Under the pieces are notes generated by a model. The model was not told the origin of the DNA, ran no database searches, and worked only from the letters and a program-made list of their open reading frames with translations. A stretch of DNA of 64,000 nucleotides. Origin: Diphasiastrum complanatum. Its lineage: Eukaryota > Streptophyta > Lycopodiopsida > Lycopodiales > Lycopodiaceae. Of the stretch, positions 1-11,760 are shown piece by piece (position 1 is the first letter of the stretch; every line of letters starts with the position of its first letter). A program made the position numbers and the translations under genes. The stretch lies in contig CM055092.1 in the NCBI GenBank assembly GCA_029204225.1, forward strand, positions 9,949,806-10,013,805, read 5' to 3'.

Positions 1-286
1 GAACAATTAAAATAAAAAAAATACAGCAGAAAATTGTCAAGACCACGATATTAAAAACATATGATACTACTGCATTGCTTTGCAGGTTATCCTAAACTGT
101 GCCTTTCTTAGTTCTCCCTCAAAGAAACTCATATCTCTATTAGTAAAAGCTACCAAACGAGGACCCATCAATGGTATTCAACAATTAACATATTTTCAAG
201 GGTCCAAATGCAGCTAAAATAAGGCCCTAACTGCCAAAACAACTGAAGAAGCCAATAAACCCGTAGTAGACATCCTTAACTCTTCC

Positions 287-493
287 CTATTTAACATAAT
301 CATTGTTGTCAACATTCGATTGAGTCATGACAGCTTGTGATTGAATAGCCACATCAAGTGTTTGATGAAGATCCTGTAGCAAAGGTTGATAAGCAATCAC
401 ATCAATGGGCTCCACCCTTATGGTCTTGTCATCAGGTCTAGCTTCCAATGAGCTAAATATTGAACTTGATGTCAAGGTCAGATGTGTCGTAGC
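287..493 (-). CDS. Possible terminal exon of an unidentified gene
   Basis: An open frame of about 68 codons on the minus strand follows a reasonable 3' splice site (pyrimidine-rich stretch ending TTCAG near 494) and ends in TAG at the low end. The composition looks protein-like (charged and polar, with the stretch EARPDDKTIRVEPIDVIAY), without the Leu/Phe/Lys bias of chance AT-rich frames. No family is recognised. An alternative exon in another frame, from about 590 to 478, also begins after an AG and ends at TGA, so the gene model is ambiguous. No upstream exon could be joined. Confidence 0.2.
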   Translation of the reverse strand, partial: ATTHLTLTSSSIFSSLEARPDDKTIRVEPIDVIAYQPLLQDLHQTLDVAIQSQAVMTQSNVDNNDYVK

Positions 494-1632
494 TGAACAT
501 GAGAATGGTAACTAGCAGGAATGGAAGTACTCTGGAAGTTTAAGCCAGTTGGCATCATAGGCCTCATTGGACCCAGTACTAGCTCTAAATAGACTGACAG
601 AAAATATGTCAAAAGTAAATGTTTGTTAGCAAGAAACTTTAGTTTAGAAAATCACAAGGTCAAGTTTTAAAAAAATAAGATGATAAGATGATGTTCATAA
701 TATTATGGGAGCTAACTTGTCTATCTTTGCTTTTCCATGAACAAACTCATGTCAAAAAAGCTCAAGAAAAGTGAAAGACACTATGTCCTTCTGTGAAATT
801 CACTTCATTTTAGTTCCATAGGTGTATACTTATCAAATGTCTTTGGAAAATTCGTCTAAAACATTTCTTCTTGGACTTAAATATACCATTTTCTGTTAAT
901 GTTTTGTACTTGTGGGACATGATACATTCCAAACCAAAATGTATAGCATGGGTATCTGTATACTAGATATTTTGTGCTATTGCTCAAATTTCTATGATCA
1001 ACTTGGGCTTTTGGATTCTTTTAAAAACATCAAAAAGATAAAAGGCAACAATGATGGATATTCATTTGGAAGTATTGGAATTCTAACTAAAGCATGCGAA
1101 TATCCAGGCGATAAATGAAAAGATGTGAAAACCTGTAAAGGTGTTGCTAGAATCGTTGTAGCTCCATGATGCTAAACAAAGGTATTGATTCCATTCTTGA
1201 CTTGCAGGAGACGCAAACCACTCCAATAATCCTCCAAAGCTTGATTAGGAACTTTGGATTGATCATTGAATTACAATTTTGTAAATCAACGTGGCCCTTT
1301 TGAAATGCTTTTTAAGTTTAAAGAAGATTCGAACCACAATGTTAAAAGCTGTACTTGTTTTTGCTGTACCAACAACAACAAATGAAATCCCTGAAGTGAT
1401 ATGATGATTTGATCCTGAAGATCTTATTTATTCCGAATCAAATGGGATAAATCACCTGATTTGAACTGCCCCTTGGAGCATTACGTCCGGTGTTTTGATA
1501 CATTCATGAGTGTCTTAATCATAAAAATGGGGTTCGTGGTAGAGTGATGTGCCTTGAAGCGAGCGTCTCCATAATAGTTGAGCACTTGCTTTAGAAGTTG
1601 CATCTACTGGATACATAAAAAATTTTATTATC

Positions 1633-1676
<44 letters not shown>

Positions 1677-4427
1677 AAATTGAGCTATTCTTGTTAGACA
1701 TTTCTAAGTCAAACGACTGCAGGTGGGCATGAACTGAGCTTATCAACTGGAAATGCTGGCGGGAGGCTTGCATGTGGTAAGTTTTGTGATATACTAGCCT
1801 AGCTTGCCTAAGGCCTACTTGCCATAACTTTTGGTATTGGTCTGGCTTTCTGACGTTCAATAGGTGAAGGTTTTGAGATCGCAGGTATTGTAATTCTAAT
1901 ATGATCTCTGTTTATGGTGAATTTGCCCTGTTGCCCCACTTATGTTGCAGTGTCTGTTTGGAGCTGTTTAAGAATGCAGACTGAATTCAATGCTTCAGCC
2001 ATAGCGAATAATCCAGGCTTAGATTAAAGTGGAGCTTAGTTCACCTGGTCAATCTCCCAATCGTAATTGGTTATGTACTTGTGGTTAGGGGTCCATTTAC
2101 AGTCATGTGGACACTTAGGTCCACTTTAAGATATTATTAATTCATTGTTTGGCAGGTCTCTGAACTTCAGTTAGGGCACTTACCCTAAGTATCCTCCCAT
2201 TAGCATAAACAGACAAGTTAATTGTTTTAGAGATGGAGAGTGTTTTCAAGGGAGAAGACAGTGGCAGTGATCCTTTATAGGAGAGCTTGCAATTTGCAAA
2301 CCAGTCTATTGTTGATTTTCTTAATATTGTAGTTGGAGGTTACTATCTATGTGAACATTTACTGTTCTACTATACCTCTATATTTGGTCCCTTTTGTTAG
2401 CTAGCATAAGAAGGTTCCTCAACTTCTGTACAGGGTTCTTGTCATGTCTTCAATAAATTAATCCAATTCAAGAGTTTCAAAAATCTCAGTGTAGCATAGG
2501 AAGTCTAGTGAACGGCTGGGAGATGCTGGGATCCATTTGTTTCTCTGAGATGTTTTTAGTTCTTACCTGTGGATCTTTAGCTCATAAATTTGAAGTTTTT
2601 TGGACAAATCGTTGCAGTTCTTTGGACATGCCCTGTTTTAAGACGTTTCATTTCTTACAGGGGTCATTGGTCTTCAAGCAGCTGCTTAAAAGATTGCCAC
2701 ATCACTCTATGCCTTGCAGCACGTTGCCTCGTTACTCAGCATATGAAATTCATCGATTTCTTGGAGACTTATATTAGTATGAAGTTTGTAAGACTGCTAT
2801 TGTCTAAAGTGCTGAAGCAAGTTGGTTTTTAAGCAAATCGTGAACTGAATTTTTAACTCTGACAAGGAGCATGTTTTGGTTATCTAGCAGTTCTGACACT
2901 TTTCATTGATTTGTAGGTTTGAAGTTGCTTTTGAGTGTCTTGGTTTAAAAGTACAGGATTGAACACAGAAATGGTCAATAATTTGATGATAACACACACA
3001 TGTTCCGGTGCTCTTCATCAGAAGCAAGGCCATACATCCTAGTAACTTTTATCTACCTTTCAGAAAGTTAATGATGCTTGCAAACAGCGCTAAATCTGAG
3101 ATTACTCTCCTTTCTATAGGTTTTTGATAGATAAAAGCCATCAATTGCCGTTTTTGAACATGAAGCACCTTATAATTTCACCTTTTAACAACCTAGAATG
3201 TAGAATTGGCTATCTAATATTTTTTCATACCACCTAAATGTTTATGCCAATTCAGGATTTGTTGCCCAAAAAGTACGACATAGACTTGACATGCTCTTCA
3301 TTTTCATGCCCGTTATGTTTGTTAGTATTGGGAGAATGATCCCCCATTTTCATTGCAAGGCTTATTATTCTAATGAATGGCATATCTCAAAGTAAAAAAT
3401 TGCATAGTGCATACACATTGTACACTAACACTTCTATAGATTGAGTTCTTGAATGAGCTACCATGAAGGATGGGCGGCGTTGAGTTGCCAAGATAGTTCA
3501 AGATAAACTTGAAGGGATTGAACACCCCCTCTTGAGTTTGTTGCTACCAAAAGCACGAAGATTACTCAAGATTGTTCATTTCAAAAGATTGAATGCTCGG
3601 TCTCGAGCCTACTCTATGCAAGATTATGAGCCAAACTATACGTTCAAATCATGATATTATCTTATTCAAGATCATGAATAAATATGCATACCTTGATTTG
3701 TGTAGACTATTGTCTGCATGTTGCTTTTTAACCATGGCTGCCTCTACGTTCACTCATGTAGTTGATTGATGGTTGCAAAATATGGAGATCTTGTGTTTTT
3801 TCAAGTGGCAATTCATTTGTGCATAGATGAGTTGCAAGGGAGCTTTCACGTACCGAGATCTACTCTAGATTTTTTTGGTGTTCTATAACTCATGTTGCTT
3901 TGAATGTGACACTTAAGAAGGTTTTTAGATTCACAATCTCATCAAACCTTCAAACATTGGACACAATTTTAGTTTTTGTAGAGGGCCTCATATGCCTTAT
4001 AATTTGTAGCTTTAATCAGCCAACAAAGTACTCAATTGTTGTGTTTAACTTGATCAATAGGAATTATAAAGAGCTAAAATCAATTAGAAGCTCTCGTTCT
4101 TTGTTAGTAGCAACTTTGTTGGTAGATAGTGACTGAGGTGTACAAGGTTGTCGTAGTACTATGACCCAAGCTAGTGGAGTAGTCATTGCGCATGTTTATG
4201 ATTCTTCACATAGTTGTTGTGTTGGAAATGTGATTTTCACTTCCACGATAGTCAATGTCATGACATGGCACGAGTGGTGGTCATGTGTGCCACATCAGCA
4301 ACTAGTTTTAGCCAAGCTCATTATTAGTTATGTAATATTTTATATTGGTTATTTGGCATATTTGAAATGTATTTTATTGTATTAAATGATAAGGGGACCT
4401 AAAGTCCCAAATATTGTAAGTAATGTG

Positions 4428-4430
<3 letters not shown>
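494..4430. other. AT-rich spacer, no gene supported
   Basis: Only short frames occur here (none over about 90 codons), with no recognisable domain, no credible splice structure and no LTR pair. The longest, at 2508-2777, 2590-2832 and 3900-4136, overlap each other or have chance-like composition. Confidence 0.5.
1637..1673. repeat. (TA)n microsatellite
   Basis: An uninterrupted alternating TA run of about 37 bases lies in AT-rich spacer. Confidence 0.95.

Positions 4431-4498
<68 letters not shown>
4431..4498. repeat. (TC)34 microsatellite
   Basis: Perfect TC dinucleotide run of 68 bases, the first of three in 450 bases. Confidence 0.97.
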
Positions 4499-4501
<3 letters not shown>

Positions 4502-4562
4502 TCAAATCATTGCTATTTTTTCACATCTAAACCCTAAACCTAAAAAATTCTAAATCCAAAAT

Positions 4563-4565
<3 letters not shown>

Positions 4566-4621
<56 letters not shown>
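4566..4621. repeat. (TC)28 microsatellite
   Basis: Perfect TC run, the second of the cluster. The intervening 67 bases contain AAACCCTAAACCTAAA, a telomere-like word. Confidence 0.97.
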
Positions 4622-4624
<3 letters not shown>

Positions 4625-4809
4625 ACAACTTGTCCTCCTCTAGTAGCACCTTCTCTCTCTACCCTTTCTCTCCTCTCACACTCATCGTCTCTTCCTCTTA
4701 CTAATCTGCTTGTCCTCATGATATGCTCATTCGTCCCTCCTCATTCGTGTCCTCTTGGCAGTGCTTGTTACAAATTGCATGAATACAATTATGTGTCAAT
4801 GATCACGTA

Positions 4810-4813
<4 letters not shown>

Positions 4814-4875
<62 letters not shown>
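4814..4875. repeat. (TC)31 microsatellite
   Basis: Perfect TC run, the third of the cluster. It creates an artefactual Ser-Leu repeat frame on the plus strand. Confidence 0.97.
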
Positions 4876-4882
<7 letters not shown>

Positions 4883-5026
4883 AAATGCGGACTAGATTGA
4901 AGCATGTGTAGTCGTTATGGAAAAACAGCAATTGTTTACACTTCAGGTTGGTAAGCAAGACTGCCAAAGCTTTGACGTTGCTTATGCTTGGAGTTAGTCA
5001 CATGGTACGTACACGTTGCGTCGCTT

Positions 5027-6146
5027 TGTTGGATTTTATCCACTTTACTCTCCTAAATCCTATTTTAATCTGCCTCCATTCATGTTGCTGCATTTTTACT
5101 CGTGTTGTTGCACAATTTGCATATTTACATGTAAAATAAGACAAACGAATTAAACGCGAGTCGTCTACATAAATACAAGTAAATTTTCACAGGTGAAAAA
5201 GGCGACATTGTGTTATAACACGTGATTTGTGACAGGCGAAAAAGGTGACACTGTCTTACAAATGCTAAAGGTGTTTTTATAGAAAAGCGAAGGTACCTTG
5301 TAAATCAATTTTTAAGGCATTTGTTAGAGTGTCGCATTTTTCGCATTTTCATCAACGTTAATTTTGGCGAAGGCTAATGTCGCGGCCTTCTCACACATCC
5401 CATGCACTGTGCAATCAGATTTGACAACGACAGCAGCCATCCATGATCTCCCACAGATAGCACACCCATTTTTGTACTTTCTTCATCTACACACCTGTAA
5501 AATTATGTATATATTGAATATCATCTGCATATTCAGAATGAAGCAATAAGCATAACAACATCAGAGCGAAACATCATTGATAATTAGAGACAGACATCGT
5601 AGATGCTTTCATGCATCGATTCTTTTTTCTCCCAGGTCTGTATCGTCAGTAATAGGTTTATCACCTTTACAGATTGTGTGATTAGTTTTGTGAAGCACAC
5701 GGTTTCGTCCACTATTGTCTTGTGCTCACTTGCATTATTGACATGTATATTTCGCTATACTTAATCTGATTACAGCTCTGTTTGTTCTGCGTTCAAATTT
5801 TTGTCAATATTGCAATGCTTTTATACATTCTGTCTGACTTTCTAATTGCTTAATCTGGTAGTCTGTTCTTCACGAATTATATTTAGTCTAGCTGTTCTCG
5901 ACTGATTATCTTTCTGATGGCTTAATGTTTGGCTACGTAATCAGATCGAACGTGATTTCTTTCACTAATATTCTGTTCGAGTCTGATAGGCGTAGTCATG
6001 CTTAAGGAAAGAGTGATATAGCTTATTCTACTGTGCACAAACACTTTCCATTCGAGTTCGTTTCTTTTTCGAGTTTCGAGTTTGCTTCTTTTGGTGTTCG
6101 TTTCTCTTTTGAGCTATCCTCCGCTTCACACCCCTCTTTTTCAGCA
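5027..6146 (+). repeat. 5' LTR of Copia copy A
   Basis: The right end is fixed by the primer binding site that follows. The left end at TGTTGGATT is inferred because the 3' LTR of the related element begins TGTTGGATT. The middle of the LTR has diverged strongly, so the left boundary is less certain than the right one. Confidence 0.6.
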
Positions 6147-6158
6147 TGGTATCAGAGC
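6147..6158 (+). promoter_or_regulatory. Primer binding site, initiator tRNA-Met
   Basis: TGGTATCAGAGC is the canonical plant LTR-retrotransposon sequence complementary to the 3' end of initiator tRNA-Met. It lies directly after the inferred LTR end CA. Confidence 0.9.
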
Positions 6159-6272
6159 AATTTTCTGTAGCCTGATAAACTTCCACAGTAACTTTTTGTT
6201 CTGTAGTTTCGCACCAGATTTTCATACTTAAGTTATTGATAGTTATTCCTATCACCTAGACTAATCTTCCAC

Positions 6273-6515
6273 ATGCATTCTCAAGGGAAAGCCAGTCCTA
6301 TCATGGACTGATGGAGCCAATTACCATATGTGGAAATTCAAGATAAAAGCAGTGCTAAGGGCTAAAGAATTGTATGACGTTGTTACAGGTGCAGTTGACG
6401 ACGCAACAATCGCCAGATGGAAGTTGAAGGATGGCAAAGCTTTCGCATTGATCATCCTCAATATTTCGGATATTCAAATCGGCCTGCCCAACACCCACAA
6501 TGATCTTCTAGGGTA
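6273..6515 (+). pseudogene. Copia gag N-terminus, frameshifted fragment
   Basis: The start ATG at 6273 gives MHSQGKASPI, matching MDSQSKAGLI in the related copy at 45922. A deletion then shifts the frame near 6300. The second frame reads WTDGANYHMWKFKIKAVL, the signature of the N-terminal Copia gag (UBN2-type) domain with its NY-x-x-W motif, and continues to LNISDIQIG before similarity ends. Gag would form the virus-like particle. This copy cannot, as fewer than 80 residues survive in two frames. Confidence 0.85.
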
Positions 6516-6973
6516 GTTGAGATTGCACATACATAGATTGCATCCTACAATCTTCCTCGATTGATTCTTAGGCAAGAGCACAATTTCATGCATAATAAAT
6601 TCACATTCAATTGACACTCAAAGTAATCAAAGTACATGAAAGAACTAAGTTCCCAACATGTTTTTAGGGAGAGAGAAATAGCCAACTCTTAAGTAGAAAG
6701 CAAATATGAGGAAAAACAATGTGTAGTCACAAAGATTGCTTCACAAAAACTTACCAATTTGCCACCTATGCCAATTTTGGCCCTATCACAACTCCACATC
6801 AAGATGCTTGACATAAAAAAACTTTGTGATACCCCTACAGTTAACATCATAAACTATTTTTGACTTTTTCTACATGTGGGAACATGCTCCACACATGTGG
6901 TTTTTTCCTCACAAACTAGAATCACAAAACAACCAAGATAAATCTCCCATGCTGCTTTGTCCACTCCAAAATA

Positions 6974-7291
6974 TATGTCTGAAGTGGAGGCGATGAATTA
7001 GAGAGTAAACATATCATGGAGGGTGCTTGAAAGGCTATCGAAATTAAAGGACAACATTCAGAAGAAAAAGAAAAAAACTGCTGGTCAGGTATGGAGAAAA
7101 CACAGTTGTCCAATCAAGGACGAGATTGCTGAGTTGGAGAAGCGTCTGGTTGAGGTGCGGAGACGGATTCTTCCCAATGCAAAGGAGATAAAACAAGTGG
7201 ATGATGAGCTCAAATTAACCAAGCGCATGCTAAAAAAGGTGGAAGTGCAAGCGGATGCGCAGTCCCTCGCAAGGGAGGTTGCAAAGGAGGA
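6974..7291 (+). pseudogene. Coiled-coil exon remnant of unknown family
   Basis: A frame from an ATG at about 6974 (one in-frame TAG soon after) runs through about 100 residues of strongly charged heptad-like sequence, including DEIAELEKRLVEVRRRILP and LTKRMLKKVEVQADAQSLAR, and ends at GAGGAG|GTAAAT, a good 5' splice site. The frame beyond is Phe/Leu/Val-rich and typical of a T-rich intron. I read it as a coiled-coil exon whose intron starts at 7292. No family is recognised with confidence. The equally orphaned exon facing it at 10170-10769 suggests both come from mobile-element genes. Confidence 0.45.
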
Positions 7292-7863
7292 GGTAAATTT
7301 TTTGGTGGTCTTCTTTTTGTTGTTTGGTAGTTTTCGTTTTTTTGAAGCTTATGAACGCGTTGTTGTCATTTTACTGAAACCTTTGGTACTTTTAATAATT
7401 TTCATGTTATTTGAAATTTTTTTACTTTTGGTACTTTGAGATTTGATTTTTGGTGTTTTTGGTGGTTTTGCACTTTAAAAAAACTTGTTCTTTCAGAACT
7501 TTTGCACCTACAGTACTTTTGTAGTTTGGTACATTTGACGCTTTTGTAACTAATGGTCCTATTGGTACTTTTGCAATCTGGTACTATCCGAACCTTTGAC
7601 AATTTTGGCACTATTGGATTTGAAGTTTCTAGTCTGTTTTGAACTTTTTAGGTATTATATGGTACTTTTGAAACTTCTGGATTTGTTTTTGGTGTACTGT
7701 TTGGTACTTTTTAGACACTGTTTACTAATTTTGTGGTTTTGCACTTTTCTCAAATTCGTTATTTCGGAACATTTGTAACTGAGGTACTATTGTGATTCGA
7801 TACTTTTGACACTTTAGTAACTAATGGTACAATTGGTACTTCTGCAGTTTGATACTTTTGTAA

Positions 7864-7864
<1 letters not shown>

Positions 7865-7903
<39 letters not shown>
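7865..7903. repeat. (CT)n at the strand switch
   Basis: A perfect CT run sits where the orientation of the GGTAC words flips. Confidence 0.95.
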
Positions 7904-7906
<3 letters not shown>

Positions 7907-8059
7907 ATCTGCTTTAACCACGTCAAAAATTATAATTAAATTTCAAGACACACATTGAGAAACACATTGGTTCAACATTGTTAAAAAAGCAGTACCAAAA
8001 GTACCAAAACAGGTATTATGCGACAATAACAAGTTTGAAGTTAAATATAAACAAATTTG

Positions 8060-9460
8060 GTAGTCTGGACATCTAAATTAAAAATTCATAAGTACCAATT
8101 GAAGAAAGCATTGGTACTATAGAGTTTCAGAAAGCTTTGATACTCGAGGGTTTTGCCAACATTTTACATTACAATATCTTTCTGCACATTATTGCAATAA
8201 AATTCTCACTAGATTTCTTCTATTGCTGCACATTGCAATTACCAAAGCACACTGCACGTCGAAGGGCTGTTTAAAAGTTTCTTTTAGTACCAAAGTATCA
8301 GAACGGTAGAAAGTACCAGAAGGTGACTACATACCCATGGCAAAAGATCATATACAAGTAGTACCAAAGTAACAAAGCTTATTATAGTGCCGAAGTATTA
8401 AAGATGTAGAAAGTACAAGGACCTTAAGTGGTAGTCTGGAGAATCAAAATTGTTACATGATAGGTTCCAATAGTACCAATCTTTGGTACTAAAAAGTTTC
8501 ACGAACACGTAAACATCACAAAAATAGTACAAATTTTGTAAAATTGGTACTAACTAATGCTTAGATTCTATGAATTGGTGTAACAACACTAAAATAATAC
8601 CAAAAAGACCAGAACGAATTGTATGCGAACTGCGAACACAAAAACATTTATAGAAGTACCAAATTTGATAGTTTTATGGGTAAAATAGGGGCACGATAAG
8701 TCTCAATAGTACCAATTTGGTAGATTTTAGAATAAAAATGAGACACTAAGTATAAAAGAACCTAATTTGGTAGTCAGGAGGATCATGATTGGTACACGAT
8801 AAGTTCTTATAGTACCAATCTCTTGTATTCAAGAGTTTTACCAACACAAGAACAGTACCAAAATAGTACAAAATTTGTAAAATTAGTACCAAACTACTGG
8901 AGAAATACTATCAATTGGTGTAACAACATTATAGCAGTACCAAAAAGACCGAAACGGGCGGTACGCAAACTGCGTATACGACCAAATTAAAAAACATAGT
9001 ACTAAATGTTGCAGATTTTAGAATAAAAATGGTACACACTATAAATCTCAGTAGACCAATTTGGCAGATTTTAGAATGAAAATGAGACACGAGATATTAA
9101 AGAACCTATTTTGGTAGTGTGGAGTATCAAAATTGTTACACGATAAGTTCCAGTAGTACCAATATTTGGTAATCGAGTGTTTCACCAACACGACAACACT
9201 ACCAAAATAATACAAAAATTGTAAAATTACCAACTAATGCTTAAATACTACCAATTCGGTAACAACACTAAAATAGTTCCATATAGGCAGAAACGAGTAC
9301 CAACGTTGCGCACAATCTCTGTTTGAACGACACACTACTAGGACGCTTCTTTCGTATACAAACATTCAATCCAAATATTGCTTTATTAGCACCAATCGGT
9401 GGCAAACGACTTCGAGGCTTCAATCTTACAACAAAAAAACAAACCAACATGTACCAACAA
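8060..9460. repeat. Tandem repeat of about 340 bp within the array
   Basis: Units begin with a GTAGTCTGGA-like word at 8060, 8431, 8770 and 9114 (spacings 371, 339 and 344). Each continues with a TTGTTACACGATAAGTTCC-like stretch, an AGTACCAAT motif, a TTTCACCAACACG-like stretch and GGTGTAACAACACTA. A further segment with TTGCTGCACATTGCA at about 8222 recurs at about 9532. The units are diverged but clearly collinear. Confidence 0.75.
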
Positions 9461-10169
9461 GTACCAATAGTATTAAGCTTTGGTAGTCGAGGGTTTCAAA
9501 AAATGTCAAAATGCAGTCTCAAAAAATTGTCTTGCTGCTGCACATTGCAGTTACCAGGCACATTGCACGTTGAATAGCTATTTATAAGCTTTTTAGAATA
9601 CCAAAGTACCAAAGATTAAAAAATTAGTCAAGCAAAAATTATCGCAAGTTTCAAAGTACAAAACAATAAAAAAACAGTAGTTTTGAAAACACCTAAAATA
9701 CCACAAGTACCAAAAGTTCCAAAATATCCAAAAGCACCAAATAGCTAAATGCCAGTAGATCGAAAAGTACCAAAGTGTTGCAAACAACAAATTGAAAAAA
9801 CGTTTAAAAACTACCAAAACTATCAAAAGCACCAAAGAGCAACAAACAACAGTACTTTCTGCACACCAAAAGTACCAAATGTTCCATGAGGACCAAACAG
9901 TGAAAAGAAAAGTTATTTGAAAAAAATATAAGTTTTCATAAGTACCAAATAGAAAATGAATAGTTCTTTATAAGCTTCTATAAGTACCACAAGTCTCAAA
10001 AGTCCAAAAGAGCAAAATATTAGTTAAATAAAAACTACAAAACAGTTCCAAACAGCAATAGGTGGAGTGTGTATCTTCAGAACCAAAGAACAGGAATATC
10101 AAAGATCAGTATCAGCAGTGCCGAAGAACAACAGTACCAAGAAAACGAAAATCCAAAAAAACCAAGGAC

Positions 10170-10769
10170 CTGAGAGTCGTCAAGAAGATGTACTAGATGT
10201 CTGACAACACTCTTTCTTCCGATCCTCTGTCGGCATATGTCTCTTTTGTTGGGGGACACTCGAGTTTCTGAGCTCCAAAAGACATACACCAGTTCCTTGA
10301 CTTGAGCCGTGATTATGCTACCTCTAGGCATTTGTCTCTGGTAGGCACTCAAGGGCAGAACCTCCTCGTCATCCTTAATGTTAAGGTGAGAACTGGCTGT
10401 AGCAATATTTTTGTGATGAACACCCAAAGCACCTGCAATTCTCGAATGAGGGAGATTCGTTGTGCCATCAGCTTTATCTAGTACCATCACAAACGAATTG
10501 CTTTCAATAGTATTACATGATATTTGTAGCTCCCAAAAAGTTGGTTGCAGAAGTAGCTACTAGAATATCTCCCTCTGAATACCTATTGAAAATTGTTGTG
10601 TATGTCTTTGCCAATATTTTGCCATAGGTCGTTTTCTTGTTTTGATGTCATCTATTGAAGGTTGACCTCCAAGCCTACTGCAAAAATTTTCTTTCATTCT
10701 TTGTTCCCGTTTCTTACCAGCCCAATAGTCCCTCATTGCAGCTTTGTCAGTGCAGTGACGAGGTTCCAT
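10170..10769 (-). pseudogene. Probable transposon ORF exon, HTH-like, broken
   Basis: One minus-strand frame runs from 10769 to a 5' splice site (CTCTCAG|GTCCTT) at 10170, interrupted only by two adjacent TAG codons near 10560. The first part is basic (RDYWAGKKREQRMKENF, GGQPSIDDIKTRKRPMAKYW). The second contains a helix-turn-helix-like segment SRIAGALGVHHKNI and the motif FWSSETRVSPNKRDICR followed by RIGRKSVVRHLVH. From memory, similar W-x-x-x-TRVSPN-K-D blocks occur in uncharacterised repeated proteins of algae and seedless plants; this is unverified. The role is unknown. Confidence 0.5.
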
Positions 10770-11070
10770 GCTGGGATCACTTGCGTGTTCGTCTCATGCA
10801 TTCTAGGAAAAACTGCTGGAATATCCGGATTTGAATATGTGAAATAGATATTATTGCCCTGAAGACTATCCATGTTGGAATCGTCTGCTATTTTGTGCAC
10901 AGACCAATCGATCAGACAAAGAGCTCGATCAAACAGATCACGATCAACAAGAAAGACCTGGATCAACCACAACGCGATCAAAAAGAGCACAATCAGCAAG
11001 AAAGAGGTTTATCAGACCAATACTGAGAGATCTTGTGATCGTGAGGAGAGCGAGAGCGGGAGATCTTGCG

Positions 11071-11176
<106 letters not shown>

Positions 11177-11637
11177 CGACGGCCAACTGTCCCACTACAA
11201 AAATAATCATTAAGCGATTATTAAAAATACACACCTTCAAATCTGTTACAAACAGTCGTAGTCTCTTCAACTCTAGTGGACCCATTTTAGAATGTTAAAC
11301 AATAAAAAAAATTTGTGTGCATTTCTACCCAAAAATGGTAGTGTCCTTGACAGTCCATGTTGTTCCACCAAACCATGCTTTTAGCCACGAGCACAATGCA
11401 AATTTGAAGGTGTCCAAAAGAGCATGCCGAAAAGGTTCAATTTGTGCATGCAGTCCAAGAGAGTCTTCTACAAGTGATCAAAGTTGTAAGTGAGAAGCTA
11501 CTTGAAAGGAGGAAGAACCTCCCACTTAGTAGCTATGAGGTGATGATAAAAAAGAGAATGATTGTCCACATGAGCAATAGGATCCATCAAAAAAAGGCAA
11601 TGATCACAAAGGAACCAAGAAGATAAGTTGGAGCAAC

Positions 11638-11760
11638 AAGAGCATTCAAAAAGGTTGTGGGCGCAAAACTTACAACAAAAAAAAACCCATAGCCCCACAA
11701 GAGCACTCAAAAAGGCTGTGGGTGCAAAACTAACAACAAAAAAAAGACCCACACCCCCAC
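11638..11760. repeat. 61-bp tandem duplication
   Basis: Two adjacent copies start AAGAGCATTCAAAAAGG at 11638 and AAGAGCACTCAAAAAGG at 11699, each followed by a TGTGGG(C/T)GCAAAACT stretch and an A-run. They differ at a handful of bases. Confidence 0.85.

Larger units (their letters stand above)
5027..6515 (+). mobile_element. Truncated Copia element, copy A
   Basis: The remnant holds a 5' LTR, a primer binding site and the start of gag, and then homology stops at about 6515. It belongs to the same family as the longer copy at 44703-50815. The 3' part of its LTR (about 5890-6030) matches 45480-45640, sharing for example GGCTACGTAATCA, GATCGAACGTGATTTCT and ATAGGCGTAGTCATGC, and the gag starts align. 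No pol and no 3' LTR follow. The copy is therefore 5'-preserved and 3'-truncated, and decayed. Confidence 0.85.
7292..10135. repeat. GGTAC-word array with strand switch
   Basis: Over 2.8 kb the words GGTACTTTTG, TTTGGTAC and their complements recur dozens of times at irregular short spacing. From 7292 to about 7860 they are in the T-rich orientation on the plus strand; after a (CT)n tract, from about 7980 to 10130, they are almost all in the opposite orientation (AGTACCAAAA). Each half reads T-rich going away from the exon that borders it, so both halves look like introns filled with the same degenerate repeat. Confidence 0.75.

Noticed and set aside
1441-1560. Plus-strand frame with NCPLEHYVRCFDTFMSVLI, faintly like the DUF247 plant family
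   Set aside because: Only about 20 residues, no flanking DUF247 blocks in any frame, and stops on both sides.
3900-4260. Frame with LVDSD and GCRST-like residues, reminiscent of Copia RNase H
   Set aside because: The match is a few residues, the catalytic context is absent, and no other Copia domain lies nearby.
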